A stretch of 64,000 nt of DNA from Candidatus Baldrarchaeota archaeon (GTDB lineage: Archaea; Asgardarchaeota; Baldrarchaeia; Baldrarchaeales; DXJG01). A program made the position numbers and the translations under genes. The stretch is from contig JAUQZC010000067.1 of assembly GCA_030587435.1 (NCBI GenBank), forward strand, positions 5,840-69,839, written 5' to 3'. Every line of letters starts with the position of its first letter. Within the stretch, counting starts at the first letter, position 1. This document shows positions 19,004 to 25,856 of the stretch, one piece after another. The notes below the pieces were generated by a model. It ran no database searches, was not told the origin of the DNA, and saw only the letters and a list, made by a program, of their open reading frames with translations.

Positions 19004-19207
19004 CTTAACCATCCTACATATAGACTATTCAAACTGATTTAAACTATGTTGCAATGCACTTTCTTAAGATAAGTTTTTAATACTTCCCGAAATAAGTAGT
19101 ACAGCTTTAACCTTAACTCTACATACCCATAGCTAGCTATTGTATATAGGTGTTAGTGACTTCTCGGTTTCTATCTAAACTGAAGTAACGACACGGAGGG
19201 TCTAAGT

Positions 19208-19594
19208 ATGGATCCAGAGTTGCAGAGGATTATGAGAAAGAAAATGTTAGAACTTATGAAGAAAATGGAAGAAGAAAAGAAGAAAGAAGAACAAAGGAAA
19301 AAAATTGAACAGCAAAAAATGGCAATTATGCAGGCTGTATTAATGCCAGATGCCTACAAGTATTTTTTAGAACTCAAGAAGAATAAACCGACAGTAGCAA
19401 GAAAAATAGAAGATGTTATCATTTATCTCTTCATAAATAGAAGACTAGTGACAAAAGTAGATTTAATAGATATTAAACGTTTAGAGAGAAGAATTGAAGG
19501 AAGAGAACCAGTAATAATGATTAAAAGAAGAGGAGAAGATGAAATAAAGACTTTAAGTGAAGCGCTTAAATCTGATGAAAATAAATCAGATTAG
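19208..19594 (+). CDS. PDCD5-family DNA-binding protein
   Basis: Archaeal relative of eukaryotic PDCD5/TFAR19. The N-terminal 45 residues form a charged helix rich in Lys and Glu. The core then reads AIMQAVLMPDAYKYFLELKKNKPTVA (quoted in parts: MQAVLMPDA, ELKKNKP), followed by KVDLIDIKRLERRI and a basic RRGED end, all family positions. It has GGAGGG upstream of ATG. It lies alone between nurA and the ESCRT-II gene, convergent with the latter. Archaeal homologues bind nucleic acid; the physiological role is unsettled. Confidence 0.9.
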   Translation: MDPELQRIMRKKMLELMKKMEEEKKKEEQRKKIEQQKMAIMQAVLMPDAYKYFLELKKNKPTVARKIEDVIIYLFINRRLVTKVDLIDIKRLERRIEGREPVIMIKRRGEDEIKTLSEALKSDENKSD

Positions 19595-19626
19595 TCCAAC
19601 TTCCCTAGTTCCTTGGAACTTTAAGT

Positions 19627-20367
19627 TTATTTTGTTTTTTGCTCTCCAGCGAAACTTGGGAAATACCATCTTGAACCTTTTGTGTAACTTGGATCGTAGA
19701 TGGCTATTCCAGCCTCTTCAAGGCTCTTTAATGCTCTCATAGCTCTTTCTCTACTCCACTTTGTTTCAATCATAACGTTTTCTAGGGTAATCCAACCCTT
19801 TTTGGATGCAAGGCTTAGTATTTCGTTTTGATCTTTAGTTAATTCGACAGGGAAGACCTCTACTATTTTTACTCCGCTTTTAAGTTTTCTTATACCAGAG
19901 ATTAATCCAGCTTCTTCAAGGTTTTTAAGGGCTTTCACAACATCTACGGGAGAAATTGAGACATCACGCATGACTCTGTTAACTTTTAAAGTTAGATCGG
20001 CAAGAGATATTATTCCTCCCGTTTCTTTGGCTGTTTTTGTGGCTATATCTAGAATTTTCATGGATAGTTTTTCGTAAAACTTTCCTTTTCCTGTGAGTCT
20101 CTCAATAATACCTGGTTTCTTCTTTTTAATAGTTAGTTCTTCGGTTGTTGGAAGCCCAACTTCAGCTTTAATTGCGTCTAATTTTCTTTGATATTCGGGC
20201 AACTCTATTATTAAGTCTCCATATTCTTCTTCAAATTCTTCTACTCTTTTTCTTAATTCTTTAACCGTATTTAACATTCCTTTTAGTTCTTCCATCATTA
20301 GTTCTACTCTTTTTCTTTGGAAAGCGGACTTCATTTTGATCTGTTTTTCTATTTCATGTAAACCCAA
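19627..20367 (-). CDS. vps22: ESCRT-II Vps22/SNF8-like EAP30-domain protein
   Basis: Full-length relative of eukaryotic SNF8/Vps22. It shows a basic N-terminal helical hairpin, then a FYEKLSMKILDIA block that aligns with human FYYELGVQIIEVC. Next are the GGIISLADL helix and two winged helices ending FPVELTKDQNEIL and TKWSRERAMRALKSLEEAG, matching VPAELNMDHTVVL and LKWETERARQVLEHLLKEG. It should bind Vps25 through the second winged helix. The start is TTG with GGTGA upstream. It is the last gene of the minus-strand ESCRT unit, 13 bp after the Vps28-CTD-like gene. No PH or GLUE domain is attached. Confidence 0.9.
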   Translation of the reverse strand: MGLHEIEKQIKMKSAFQRKRVELMMEELKGMLNTVKELRKRVEEFEEEYGDLIIELPEYQRKLDAIKAEVGLPTTEELTIKKKKPGIIERLTGKGKFYEKLSMKILDIATKTAKETGGIISLADLTLKVNRVMRDVSISPVDVVKALKNLEEAGLISGIRKLKSGVKIVEVFPVELTKDQNEILSLASKKGWITLENVMIETKWSRERAMRALKSLEEAGIAIYDPSYTKGSRWYFPSFAGEQKTK

Positions 20368-20380
20368 AGTTTTTCACCTA

Positions 20381-20665
20381 TTATAAGGTTCTTTTCACGA
20401 TATTAAACCATACTTTAGCTTTCATGGCGAGTTTTTTCGCGTCTTCCTCATTTATATTAGCTTCTAAATTTGTGCTGTATCTTCCCCAGAGTAGGTTATA
20501 CCATTCTTCTGCTTCTTTTGTAACTTTGTGGTTTGATCCTAGGAGAGCTCTGGAGAAGTATAAAACCATATCAAGTTCTTCTAAAATATATTCTACACTT
20601 AATCTAAGTTCTAATGTGTCTATAAGTTTAATTAGTCGTTCTGTTAGTTCTGCTACAATATTCAT
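20381..20665 (-). CDS. Stand-alone Vps28 C-terminal-domain-like protein, 94 aa
   Basis: The protein is all helical and its whole length can be aligned by eye with residues about 112-205 of the neighbouring Vps28. VAELTERLIKLIDTLEL matches VADLITIIDAAKLEM, LEELDMVLYFSRALLG matches IEDALILLEVFPGL, and the ends (AKVWFNIVKRTL and AVRWLNDFRGRL) correspond. This suggests a duplicated four-helix Vps28 CTD with no N-terminal core. In yeast that domain contacts ESCRT-II Vps36. GGGGGT lies 5 nt before ATG. It sits between vps28 and vps22 with gaps under 15 bp, so it is co-expressed. Identity is low and the homology is inferred. Confidence 0.6.
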   Translation of the reverse strand: MNIVAELTERLIKLIDTLELRLSVEYILEELDMVLYFSRALLGSNHKVTKEAEEWYNLLWGRYSTNLEANINEEDAKKLAMKAKVWFNIVKRTL

Positions 20666-20676
20666 ATATTACCCCC

Positions 20677-21285
20677 TTATTTTAGAGTTTTTAACCTCCC
20701 CCTAAAGTCATTAAGCCATCTTACAGCTTCAAACTCAAGTTTTTTCACATCTTCCGGCGGCAATGTTTGTTCAGGAGGAAGATTTGCAAGGTAGTCTCTC
20801 CATTTTTTCATACTTTCTAAAACCCAATAATCTTTGTCAAGACCTGGAAATACTTCTAAGAGTATTAGTGCATCTTCTATTAATGGGACCAACATTTTTG
20901 CAGTTGCTACCATTTCAAGTTTAGCTGCATCAATAATGGTTATTAGATCTGCAACTATTTCAGCTGCCTTATAAGCAACTGCTGTAGGAGATTCAAGTAC
21001 TCCAATGGGTTTCTCACCCTCTACGGGTGGAGTTTCTAACCTTTTAATCGCTAGGGGGAATTGTTCTCTTAAACGTTCTTTTTCTATAAAATGTTGCATA
21101 TCTATGCCACGTTCTCGTAACATGCTCTGAAATTTAAATAAATCACGGAGGAGAGACTGTAATTGTCTTTTGTATGTGGCTGGATCTATTTTTCCTTCCT
21201 CGAAAAACCTCACTAAAGAATCTAGGGTAGCAATGCATGCATAAAGATTTGCTTCAGCATCGATATCTCTGTCCGTTTTGCTCAT
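20677..21285 (-). CDS. vps28: ESCRT-I subunit Vps28
   Basis: Both eukaryotic Vps28 domains are present. The N-terminal core (about residues 12-85 from this start) reads ANLYACIATLDSLVRF and EQFPLAIKRLE, which line up with human MAELFAVVKTMQAL and DCPLAMERIKE. The C-terminal four-helix bundle reads IVADLITIIDAAKLEM and ends FEAVRWLNDFRGRL. The longest ORF starts with GTG at 21294, inside the vps23 stop region; GGTGAATAAA precedes the ATG at 21285, which is used here. The Vps28 core should form the ESCRT-I headpiece with the Vps23 steadiness box. Confidence 0.9.
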   Translation of the reverse strand: MSKTDRDIDAEANLYACIATLDSLVRFFEEGKIDPATYKRQLQSLLRDLFKFQSMLRERGIDMQHFIEKERLREQFPLAIKRLETPPVEGEKPIGVLESPTAVAYKAAEIVADLITIIDAAKLEMVATAKMLVPLIEDALILLEVFPGLDKDYWVLESMKKWRDYLANLPPEQTLPPEDVKKLEFEAVRWLNDFRGRLKTLK

Positions 21286-21286
21286 T

Positions 21287-22024
21287 TTATTCACCTTTGC
21301 TAAGTTCCTCGAGTTTTTTGTTGATTAGATACAGCTCTTTTCTATATCTTTTGTATAATTTGTAGTAGTCCGATGGTTGAATATCGCCTGATTCAAATTT
21401 TTCGTCCAAACTCCTTATTAAATCTTCAACAGCTATTTTTTCGCTTTCTAGCTCAAGTCTTTTGCGCTCCTTTTCGTCTTCAGGTAAAATTATGGTTGTA
21501 ATTTCCTCTTTTTCAGGTTTTTCAGGAACTTTATGAACTGTTAAAAGTCCTTTTAAGCGGGCTATTTCTTCGTCCTTTTCGTGTAGCATTCTCTGTAGTT
21601 GTCTGACTTGATCCTCTAAATGTACAACTCTCTGTCTTAGCAGTTCAACGTCTTCGCTAGGTGGTTTAACTGGAGGCGCTGTTGTAACTATTTTAGGAGG
21701 CATTCTTACAAAAAGCCCTTTTAGAGAGTTTACAACTTGATATACATGGTACTCCGGTCGCCATTCAGAAAGAATGCGCAGATTTACTCGGCCGCTTGAA
21801 GAGTCAACATACGAATGCTCTACTGGTGTTAGAACCTTTACGATTGGAGGTTCATTAGGGAAGCTATCTGGTATTGTTATTTCTACTTCGATCCAATTGT
21901 TGTCTCCTCCTCTAACTTTGCCCTTCCAACGTTTTAAGTCTCCGTCAACTGGCTCAAAGCCGGGGGCTCTTTTAAACATTAATTGTGCTTCACGCGCCAG
22001 TATGTAGTCGAAATTTGCTTCCAA
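21287..22024 (-). CDS. vps23: ESCRT-I Vps23/TSG101-like protein (UEV, coiled coil, steadiness box)
   Basis: Three parts are visible. Residues 1-112 are an E2-like UEV fold (REAQLMFKRAPGFEP, PDSFPNEPPIVKVLTP), where the E2 catalytic position GRVC reads GRVN (Asn81), so it is non-catalytic. A Pro-rich linker and coiled coil span about 112-165. Residues about 198-243 (AVEDLIRSLDEKFESGDIQP onward) match the TSG101 steadiness box (AIEDTIFYLGEALRRGVIDL). It would bind ubiquitin or the Ubl and hold ESCRT-I together through Vps28. The start is TTG with GAGGAGTGA upstream. It leads the vps23-vps28-CTD-vps22 run. Confidence 0.9.
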   Translation of the reverse strand: MEANFDYILAREAQLMFKRAPGFEPVDGDLKRWKGKVRGGDNNWIEVEITIPDSFPNEPPIVKVLTPVEHSYVDSSSGRVNLRILSEWRPEYHVYQVVNSLKGLFVRMPPKIVTTAPPVKPPSEDVELLRQRVVHLEDQVRQLQRMLHEKDEEIARLKGLLTVHKVPEKPEKEEITTIILPEDEKERKRLELESEKIAVEDLIRSLDEKFESGDIQPSDYYKLYKRYRKELYLINKKLEELSKGE

Positions 22025-22186
22025 CTTATTTCACTCCTCTCGGGGGTAACAACTTCAAGATTTACTTACCAATTATTTTATTGAAATTTTACCTCATAAA
22101 CTTTTAGAAACATTTACTAGGTCATTTCCAATAATAACCATAATTATCAAAATTTTAATTTAAAGGGACAAAAGATATTAGTTAAA

Positions 22187-22627
22187 TTAATATTCTATCA
22201 ATTCTTTCTCTTCTTCCATTTTAATTGACAATTCCTCCAACCTTTCTTGCATTTCTCTAATGGTTACATCCATGCTTGTTATGGTATCTTCTACTTCACG
22301 CCATTTATCTGTAAACTGTTTGAGAACAGTGGTAATTTTCGATGTAAGTTCATTGAGTGTTTCTTTTGTTGCTTCTAATGCCACAATCTGCTCTGCAAGC
22401 AGTTTCCTTATACTAATAACATCTTTTTCCACGTTTAAAATCCTTTCAAGTAATGTGTCACGAGTATTAGCTATGTCTTCGCTTAATATATTAAGACTGT
22501 TAACAATTTTCTCCACGCTTTTGACGGTGGGTACTAGGCCTGCTGGTGTCTTTATTGCTTCGATTTCAAAAGCAACTTCCTTGTTGTTTGACGAACTTCT
22601 TCTAGGACTTTCTCGCAACACACTCAC
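22187..22627 (-). CDS. Coiled-coil protein beside the ESCRT-I genes, 146 aa
   Basis: I do not recognise a family. After about 25 polar residues, the protein is one long amphipathic coiled coil with heptad-spaced hydrophobics (IVNSLNILSEDIANTRDTLL, EQIVALEATKETLNELTSKI), ending acidic. It has no cysteines and no membrane segment. The start is a GTG at 22627, with a second GTG two codons on that sits behind GGTGA. It lies 162 bp upstream of vps23, same strand, and divergent from the ubiquitin cluster. By position it could be a stalk partner like eukaryotic Vps37 or Mvb12, but that is inference. Confidence 0.65.
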   Translation of the reverse strand: MSVLRESPRRSSSNNKEVAFEIEAIKTPAGLVPTVKSVEKIVNSLNILSEDIANTRDTLLERILNVEKDVISIRKLLAEQIVALEATKETLNELTSKITTVLKQFTDKWREVEDTITSMDVTIREMQERLEELSIKMEEEKELIEY

Positions 22628-22773
22628 CTATCTTTATATTACGTATTAACTTCATCTTAATTTAGATGTTGCTTTAATTGCAAAGTTCACAACAATAGGT
22701 ATGTAAGGCATAATGTTAAAAACTAATATTGATAAATATTACAACAAGTGAAATCATGTAGAGAGACGCTGAA
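22628..22773. promoter_or_regulatory. Divergent promoter region, ESCRT-I side and ubiquitin cluster
   Basis: This 146-bp AT-rich stretch separates the minus-strand coiled-coil/ESCRT genes from the plus-strand ubiquitin cluster. A TATA-like segment (GATAAATATTA, about 22731-22741) sits about 35 bp before the first ATG, and no SD is seen before that ATG, so the transcript is probably leaderless or has a very short leader. Confidence 0.45.
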
Positions 22774-23034
22774 ATGAGCGAAACAGATCGCACAAGATTT
22801 GTAATTTCAAACGTAAAAGTAATAGGCGAATGGGACTGGACAAAGCCTCAAAGATGCATGGTATGCATCTTAGAAATAAAGGAAAATGACGATGTAGTCT
22901 ATTGTCCCTACTGCTATCATCCAGCGCACAGAGAACATCTGCTGGAATGGCTTCATGTAAAGGGTAAATGCCCGCACTGTCAACATCCCTTAAGAGAAGA
23001 AGAATTGTTAACAAGTTTGGAGGGAACATTTTGA
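22774..23034 (+). CDS. Small RING-like zinc-finger protein, candidate E3
   Basis: First gene of the ubiquitin cluster. The metal ligands are C28xxC31, then C44PYC47YHPAH52REH55LLEWL, then C66PHC69. C47-x-H49-x2-H52-x2-H55 followed by LLEWL has exact RING-H2 spacing, with His in place of the sixth ligand Cys and an extra Cys at 44. It resembles the small RING finger protein of the Caldiarchaeum ubiquitin operon in size and position. The likely job is to recruit E2 and substrate. The stop overlaps the Ubl start (TTGA), so translation is probably coupled. Confidence 0.8.
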   Translation: MSETDRTRFVISNVKVIGEWDWTKPQRCMVCILEIKENDDVVYCPYCYHPAHREHLLEWLHVKGKCPHCQHPLREEELLTSLEGTF

Positions 23035-23264
23035 AAATAAGAATAGTTTCAGCTATAGGTGGGGATGTATTAGATCTTGATGTACCACGAGAAATAACTG
23101 TAAGAGATTTAAGGAGACAGGTAGCTCAGAGTAAAAAAATACCTGAATCAACTGTTCTGCTTGTATTTAGAGGAAAACAGCTCGAAGATAGTCAAACACT
23201 AGAAGAAGTTGGTATTGGAGAATATGACAAAGTATTTTTGATAGTTCGTACAACTGGTGGTTAA
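23031..23264 (+). CDS. Ubiquitin-like modifier, 77 aa, ending in Gly-Gly
   Basis: TTG start (KIRIVSAIGG) with GGAGGG 6 nt upstream and a 4-bp overlap with the RING gene; the longer ORF from 22968 has no SD. The protein is almost the size of ubiquitin (76 aa), and LLVFRGKQLEDSQTL matches ubiquitin RLIFAGKQLEDGRTL. Lys49 corresponds to ubiquitin Lys48 and Val45 to Ile44; Lys63 is replaced by Glu. It ends RTTGG directly before the stop, so no C-terminal processing is needed. It should be adenylated by the E1, passed to the E2 and attached to targets. Confidence 0.95.
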   Translation: MKIRIVSAIGGDVLDLDVPREITVRDLRRQVAQSKKIPESTVLLVFRGKQLEDSQTLEEVGIGEYDKVFLIVRTTGG

Positions 23265-23287
23265 ACTTCCATATTAAGGGAAGCGCC

Positions 23288-23752
23288 ATGCTGAGCGACG
23301 AAGATTTTTGGGCCAGGCTGGCTTATGAGGCAAAATTACTCAGACAAGAAGAACCGACATTCAAACCTGTTAAAGGCGATTTAAGAAAATGGAGAGGATA
23401 TATCTTAGGTACAAGTATTTACGACGGGGGGGTTTTTGAAATCGAAATAGAGATTCCTCGAACATTTCCATTTGACCCCCCAAAGGTTAGATTTCTTACA
23501 CCGATTTGGCATCCTAATATATATCAGGGACGAGTATGCGTTGGAATACTTGGAAAGGATTGGACGCCCACGATATCGCTTACAGGTGTTATAGAAACAA
23601 TAAGGAATTTGTTAAATTATCCAAATCCTGATGACCCGCTTAATCGTGATGCGGCCAACGAAATGAAGAAAAACCCAGAGAAATTTAAGAAGAAAGTTAA
23701 AGAATGGATCAAGAAATATGCTACTTGGGAAAAATTGGGCAAATACAGGTGA
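23288..23752 (+). CDS. Ubiquitin-conjugating enzyme E2
   Basis: Complete UBC fold of 154 residues. The HPN motif is H75-P76-N77 and the catalytic cysteine is C84 in GRVCVGIL, followed by WTPTISLTGVIETIRNLL and NPDDPLNRDAA, which are classic E2 landmarks (for example NPDDPL). The C-terminal helix is strongly basic. It accepts Ubl from E1 as a thioester. It follows the Ubl by 23 bp and precedes the E1 by 14 bp. Full retention of HPN and Cys suggests true E2 activity, unlike the UEV protein encoded on the other strand. Confidence 0.95.
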   Translation: MLSDEDFWARLAYEAKLLRQEEPTFKPVKGDLRKWRGYILGTSIYDGGVFEIEIEIPRTFPFDPPKVRFLTPIWHPNIYQGRVCVGILGKDWTPTISLTGVIETIRNLLNYPNPDDPLNRDAANEMKKNPEKFKKKVKEWIKKYATWEKLGKYR

Positions 23753-23766
23753 TTAGGAGGATAGAG

Positions 23767-24777
23767 TTGAAGAAAGAGGTTTCACGCGAGGAACGTTATA
23801 GTAGACAGCTGCTTTTAAAGGAATGGAATCAAGAAAAGCTGGAAAATTCATGCGTATTGGTAGTTGGTCTCGGAGCTTTAGGTTCGGTTGTAGCGTTGAA
23901 CCTTGCCATGATGGGGGTTGGGAAACTTATTCTCGTCGACTTTGATACCGTGGAATTGTCAAATTTAAGTAAACAACTGTTGTATAGGGAAGAAGACATC
24001 GGTAAGCCAAAAGTGGAGATTGCAGCAAAAAGATTACATGAAATAAATTCGGAAATAAAAGTAGTTGCGTTAAATAAGGATGTAAGAAAAATCAGCAAAT
24101 CTTATTTTGAAGAAAGCCATGTTGTTGTTGACGGTTTGGATACTTTTGAAGTTAGAAGATGGTTAAATTCTATGTGTGTGGACTTGGCAAAACCTTTGGT
24201 TCATGGGGGCTTTTATGGTTGGTATGGTAATGTTCAGGTCGTTATTCCGTTTAAAACAGCTTGTCTTGAATGTCAGCCTTTAATACCTCCTGAAAAACTC
24301 CAAAAAATGTGTACTCCACCAGGAAACATTAGAAAAAGACTTAGATCTGAAAATGAGGAAAAGATTCCAACGGTAGCATCGATTGCTACAGTTATTGGAG
24401 GTATACAATCCCAAGAAGTTCTTAAAATTTTGTTGGGGATACCAAATATCTTGGAAAACTATGTTTTCTATGATGGGATTTCTCAGACACTTACAAAGCT
24501 AAGATTAGAGAAAAACCCAGAATGTGTTGTGTGTAGCGATAAATATCGGATTAAGGGTGTGGAGTATATATTAGAGAAACAAGAAACAATAAGGCAGCTT
24601 AAAAATAGGTTAATAATGAGCTACGGACTTTCAGACCCGGACATTATAGTAAGGGACAAAATGATTTTGGATGAAAATACGAAGATTTCAGATTTAGGGT
24701 TAAAAACCGGGGATTTAATATTTGTAAATGATGAAAGACTTGCAAAACCGTTAAAATTAAAGGTAAAAATAATGTAA
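23767..24777 (+). CDS. E1-like ubiquitin-activating enzyme with C-terminal UFD-like domain
   Basis: ThiF/E1 adenylation domain: GLGALGS (34-40), VDFD (57-60) and the NLSKQLLY segment. Structural zinc is probably bound by C166/C169 and C253/C256. C182 in the MCTPP segment sits where eukaryotic E1s carry the catalytic CT motif. Residues about 265-336 look like a ubiquitin-fold domain: MILDENTKISDLGLKTGDLI resembles the C-terminal E2-binding domain of UBA3. The longest ORF begins at 23704 inside E2; AGGAGG points to the TTG at 23767. It activates Ubl with ATP and transfers it to E2. Confidence 0.9.
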   Translation: MKKEVSREERYSRQLLLKEWNQEKLENSCVLVVGLGALGSVVALNLAMMGVGKLILVDFDTVELSNLSKQLLYREEDIGKPKVEIAAKRLHEINSEIKVVALNKDVRKISKSYFEESHVVVDGLDTFEVRRWLNSMCVDLAKPLVHGGFYGWYGNVQVVIPFKTACLECQPLIPPEKLQKMCTPPGNIRKRLRSENEEKIPTVASIATVIGGIQSQEVLKILLGIPNILENYVFYDGISQTLTKLRLEKNPECVVCSDKYRIKGVEYILEKQETIRQLKNRLIMSYGLSDPDIIVRDKMILDENTKISDLGLKTGDLIFVNDERLAKPLKLKVKIM

Positions 24778-24790
24778 TTAAGTTCAGAAG

Positions 24791-25546
24791 TCAAAGCATC
24801 ACATAAAAGAAGAGTATTATAAGGAATGTTGCAAATAGAGAGAATATCAATGCTTTTATGAGACTTGTTTTAAATTCTTCTGCTATTCCATAAGAAAATA
24901 GTATTCCTGTTCCTGCTAAAAATGGGAGGAAAATATAACTATACATGTTAAACGGTGGTACGCTGAAAATTATTTGAAATATTGTTGAAATGTCCGTTTC
25001 CATCGAAACTTCACTCGGTATTTGTGGAACAATTATTAAAGCCATTACTAAAATTAAAAGATTTGCCAGAACTAATGTTATCAAAGCATATCCTAAAAAA
25101 GAGGAAACTCTTCGAAAACTGATTTTTCCATAAATCATACGAGCAAATATCCAGTAACAGAAAGAAAGAAACAACCACAACATTAAATATAATATAAAAT
25201 TAGCTGTAAACCCTCCAATGAAAAGCCCAAAATAGAATAAATAGTTTGCCTCCACATTTAAGCGAGAAAAGGCCACAAGCATCGTTAAGGCAGATAAGGT
25301 TGCGCACATCAAAAGTATCAGTAATGATCCCTTGTTCTCTGGATAATATGCAAGATCTTTGAAGACTTCTCTTGGAGAAGTGAATAGAAGTTTTATTTTT
25401 GTTAATGGTGGTTTAAGGGGGCGTCTTTCTTCATAAACTTCCTCAAAAACTTCTTTAACTTCTTCTGCTTCGATTTCATAGCCACAAAAAGGACAAATAA
25501 CCTCATCCGGTGAAATGGGGTTTCCGCATTTCGGACACTTTGACAA
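24791..25546 (-). CDS. Zinc-ribbon Yip1-family membrane protein
   Basis: An N-terminal zinc ribbon (CPKCGNPISPDEVICPFCG) is followed by an acidic linker and a membrane domain from about residue 70. It has five to six hydrophobic helices and the YIP1-family entry LLFTSPREVFKDLAYYPE. Eukaryotic Yip1/Yif1 proteins bind Rab GTPases at ER/Golgi membranes; archaeal relatives are of unknown role. It ends 13 bp from the E1 stop, tail to tail, so it is not in that operon. Confidence 0.8.
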   Translation of the reverse strand: MSKCPKCGNPISPDEVICPFCGYEIEAEEVKEVFEEVYEERRPLKPPLTKIKLLFTSPREVFKDLAYYPENKGSLLILLMCATLSALTMLVAFSRLNVEANYLFYFGLFIGGFTANFILYLMLWLFLSFCYWIFARMIYGKISFRRVSSFLGYALITLVLANLLILVMALIIVPQIPSEVSMETDISTIFQIIFSVPPFNMYSYIFLPFLAGTGILFSYGIAEEFKTSLIKALIFSLFATFLIILFFYVML

Positions 25547-25856
25547 TTAGGACACCTAGCATAAAGTTTAATAACTAAATCTAAAATCTTTTTCACAATT
25601 CCAACTAATAACGTTTATGTAAAGTTCTTGACATTAACAGTAAGGATAAAATATTCCTAGGAAAGTTTATCCAAAGAGTTTAAATTTACATGAGTAGTAT
25701 ATAGTGAGGTAAGGAGGCCATTAATGTGAGGGATTTTATTCTCCACCAGAATGATTTCTAAGTCTTTGATATACTATATTAGGGTAGTATGTCAACCGTC
25801 TACTTTTACAAATTTTGTTAGAAAAGTTGGTTTACTGATTTGGGAGGTGCTAAATT
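25547..25856 (+). promoter_or_regulatory. leuS upstream region with a possible leader
   Basis: This 310-bp gap has no full gene. A TATA-like AGAGTTTAAATTT lies near 25674-25688, which would start a transcript about 140 nt before leuS. That leader contains the short ORF described next, and GGAGGTG just before leuS is its ribosome-binding site. Confidence 0.4.
25726..25761 (+). CDS. Possible 11-codon leader peptide upstream of leuS
   Basis: GTG start 8 nt after a strong AAGGAGG, encoding MRDFILHQNDF and a TAA stop. The SD is as strong as those of real genes here and the ORF lies in the likely leuS leader. It has one leucine codon only, so classical attenuation is not obvious. It could also be a chance ORF. 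Confidence 0.3.
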   Translation: MRDFILHQNDF

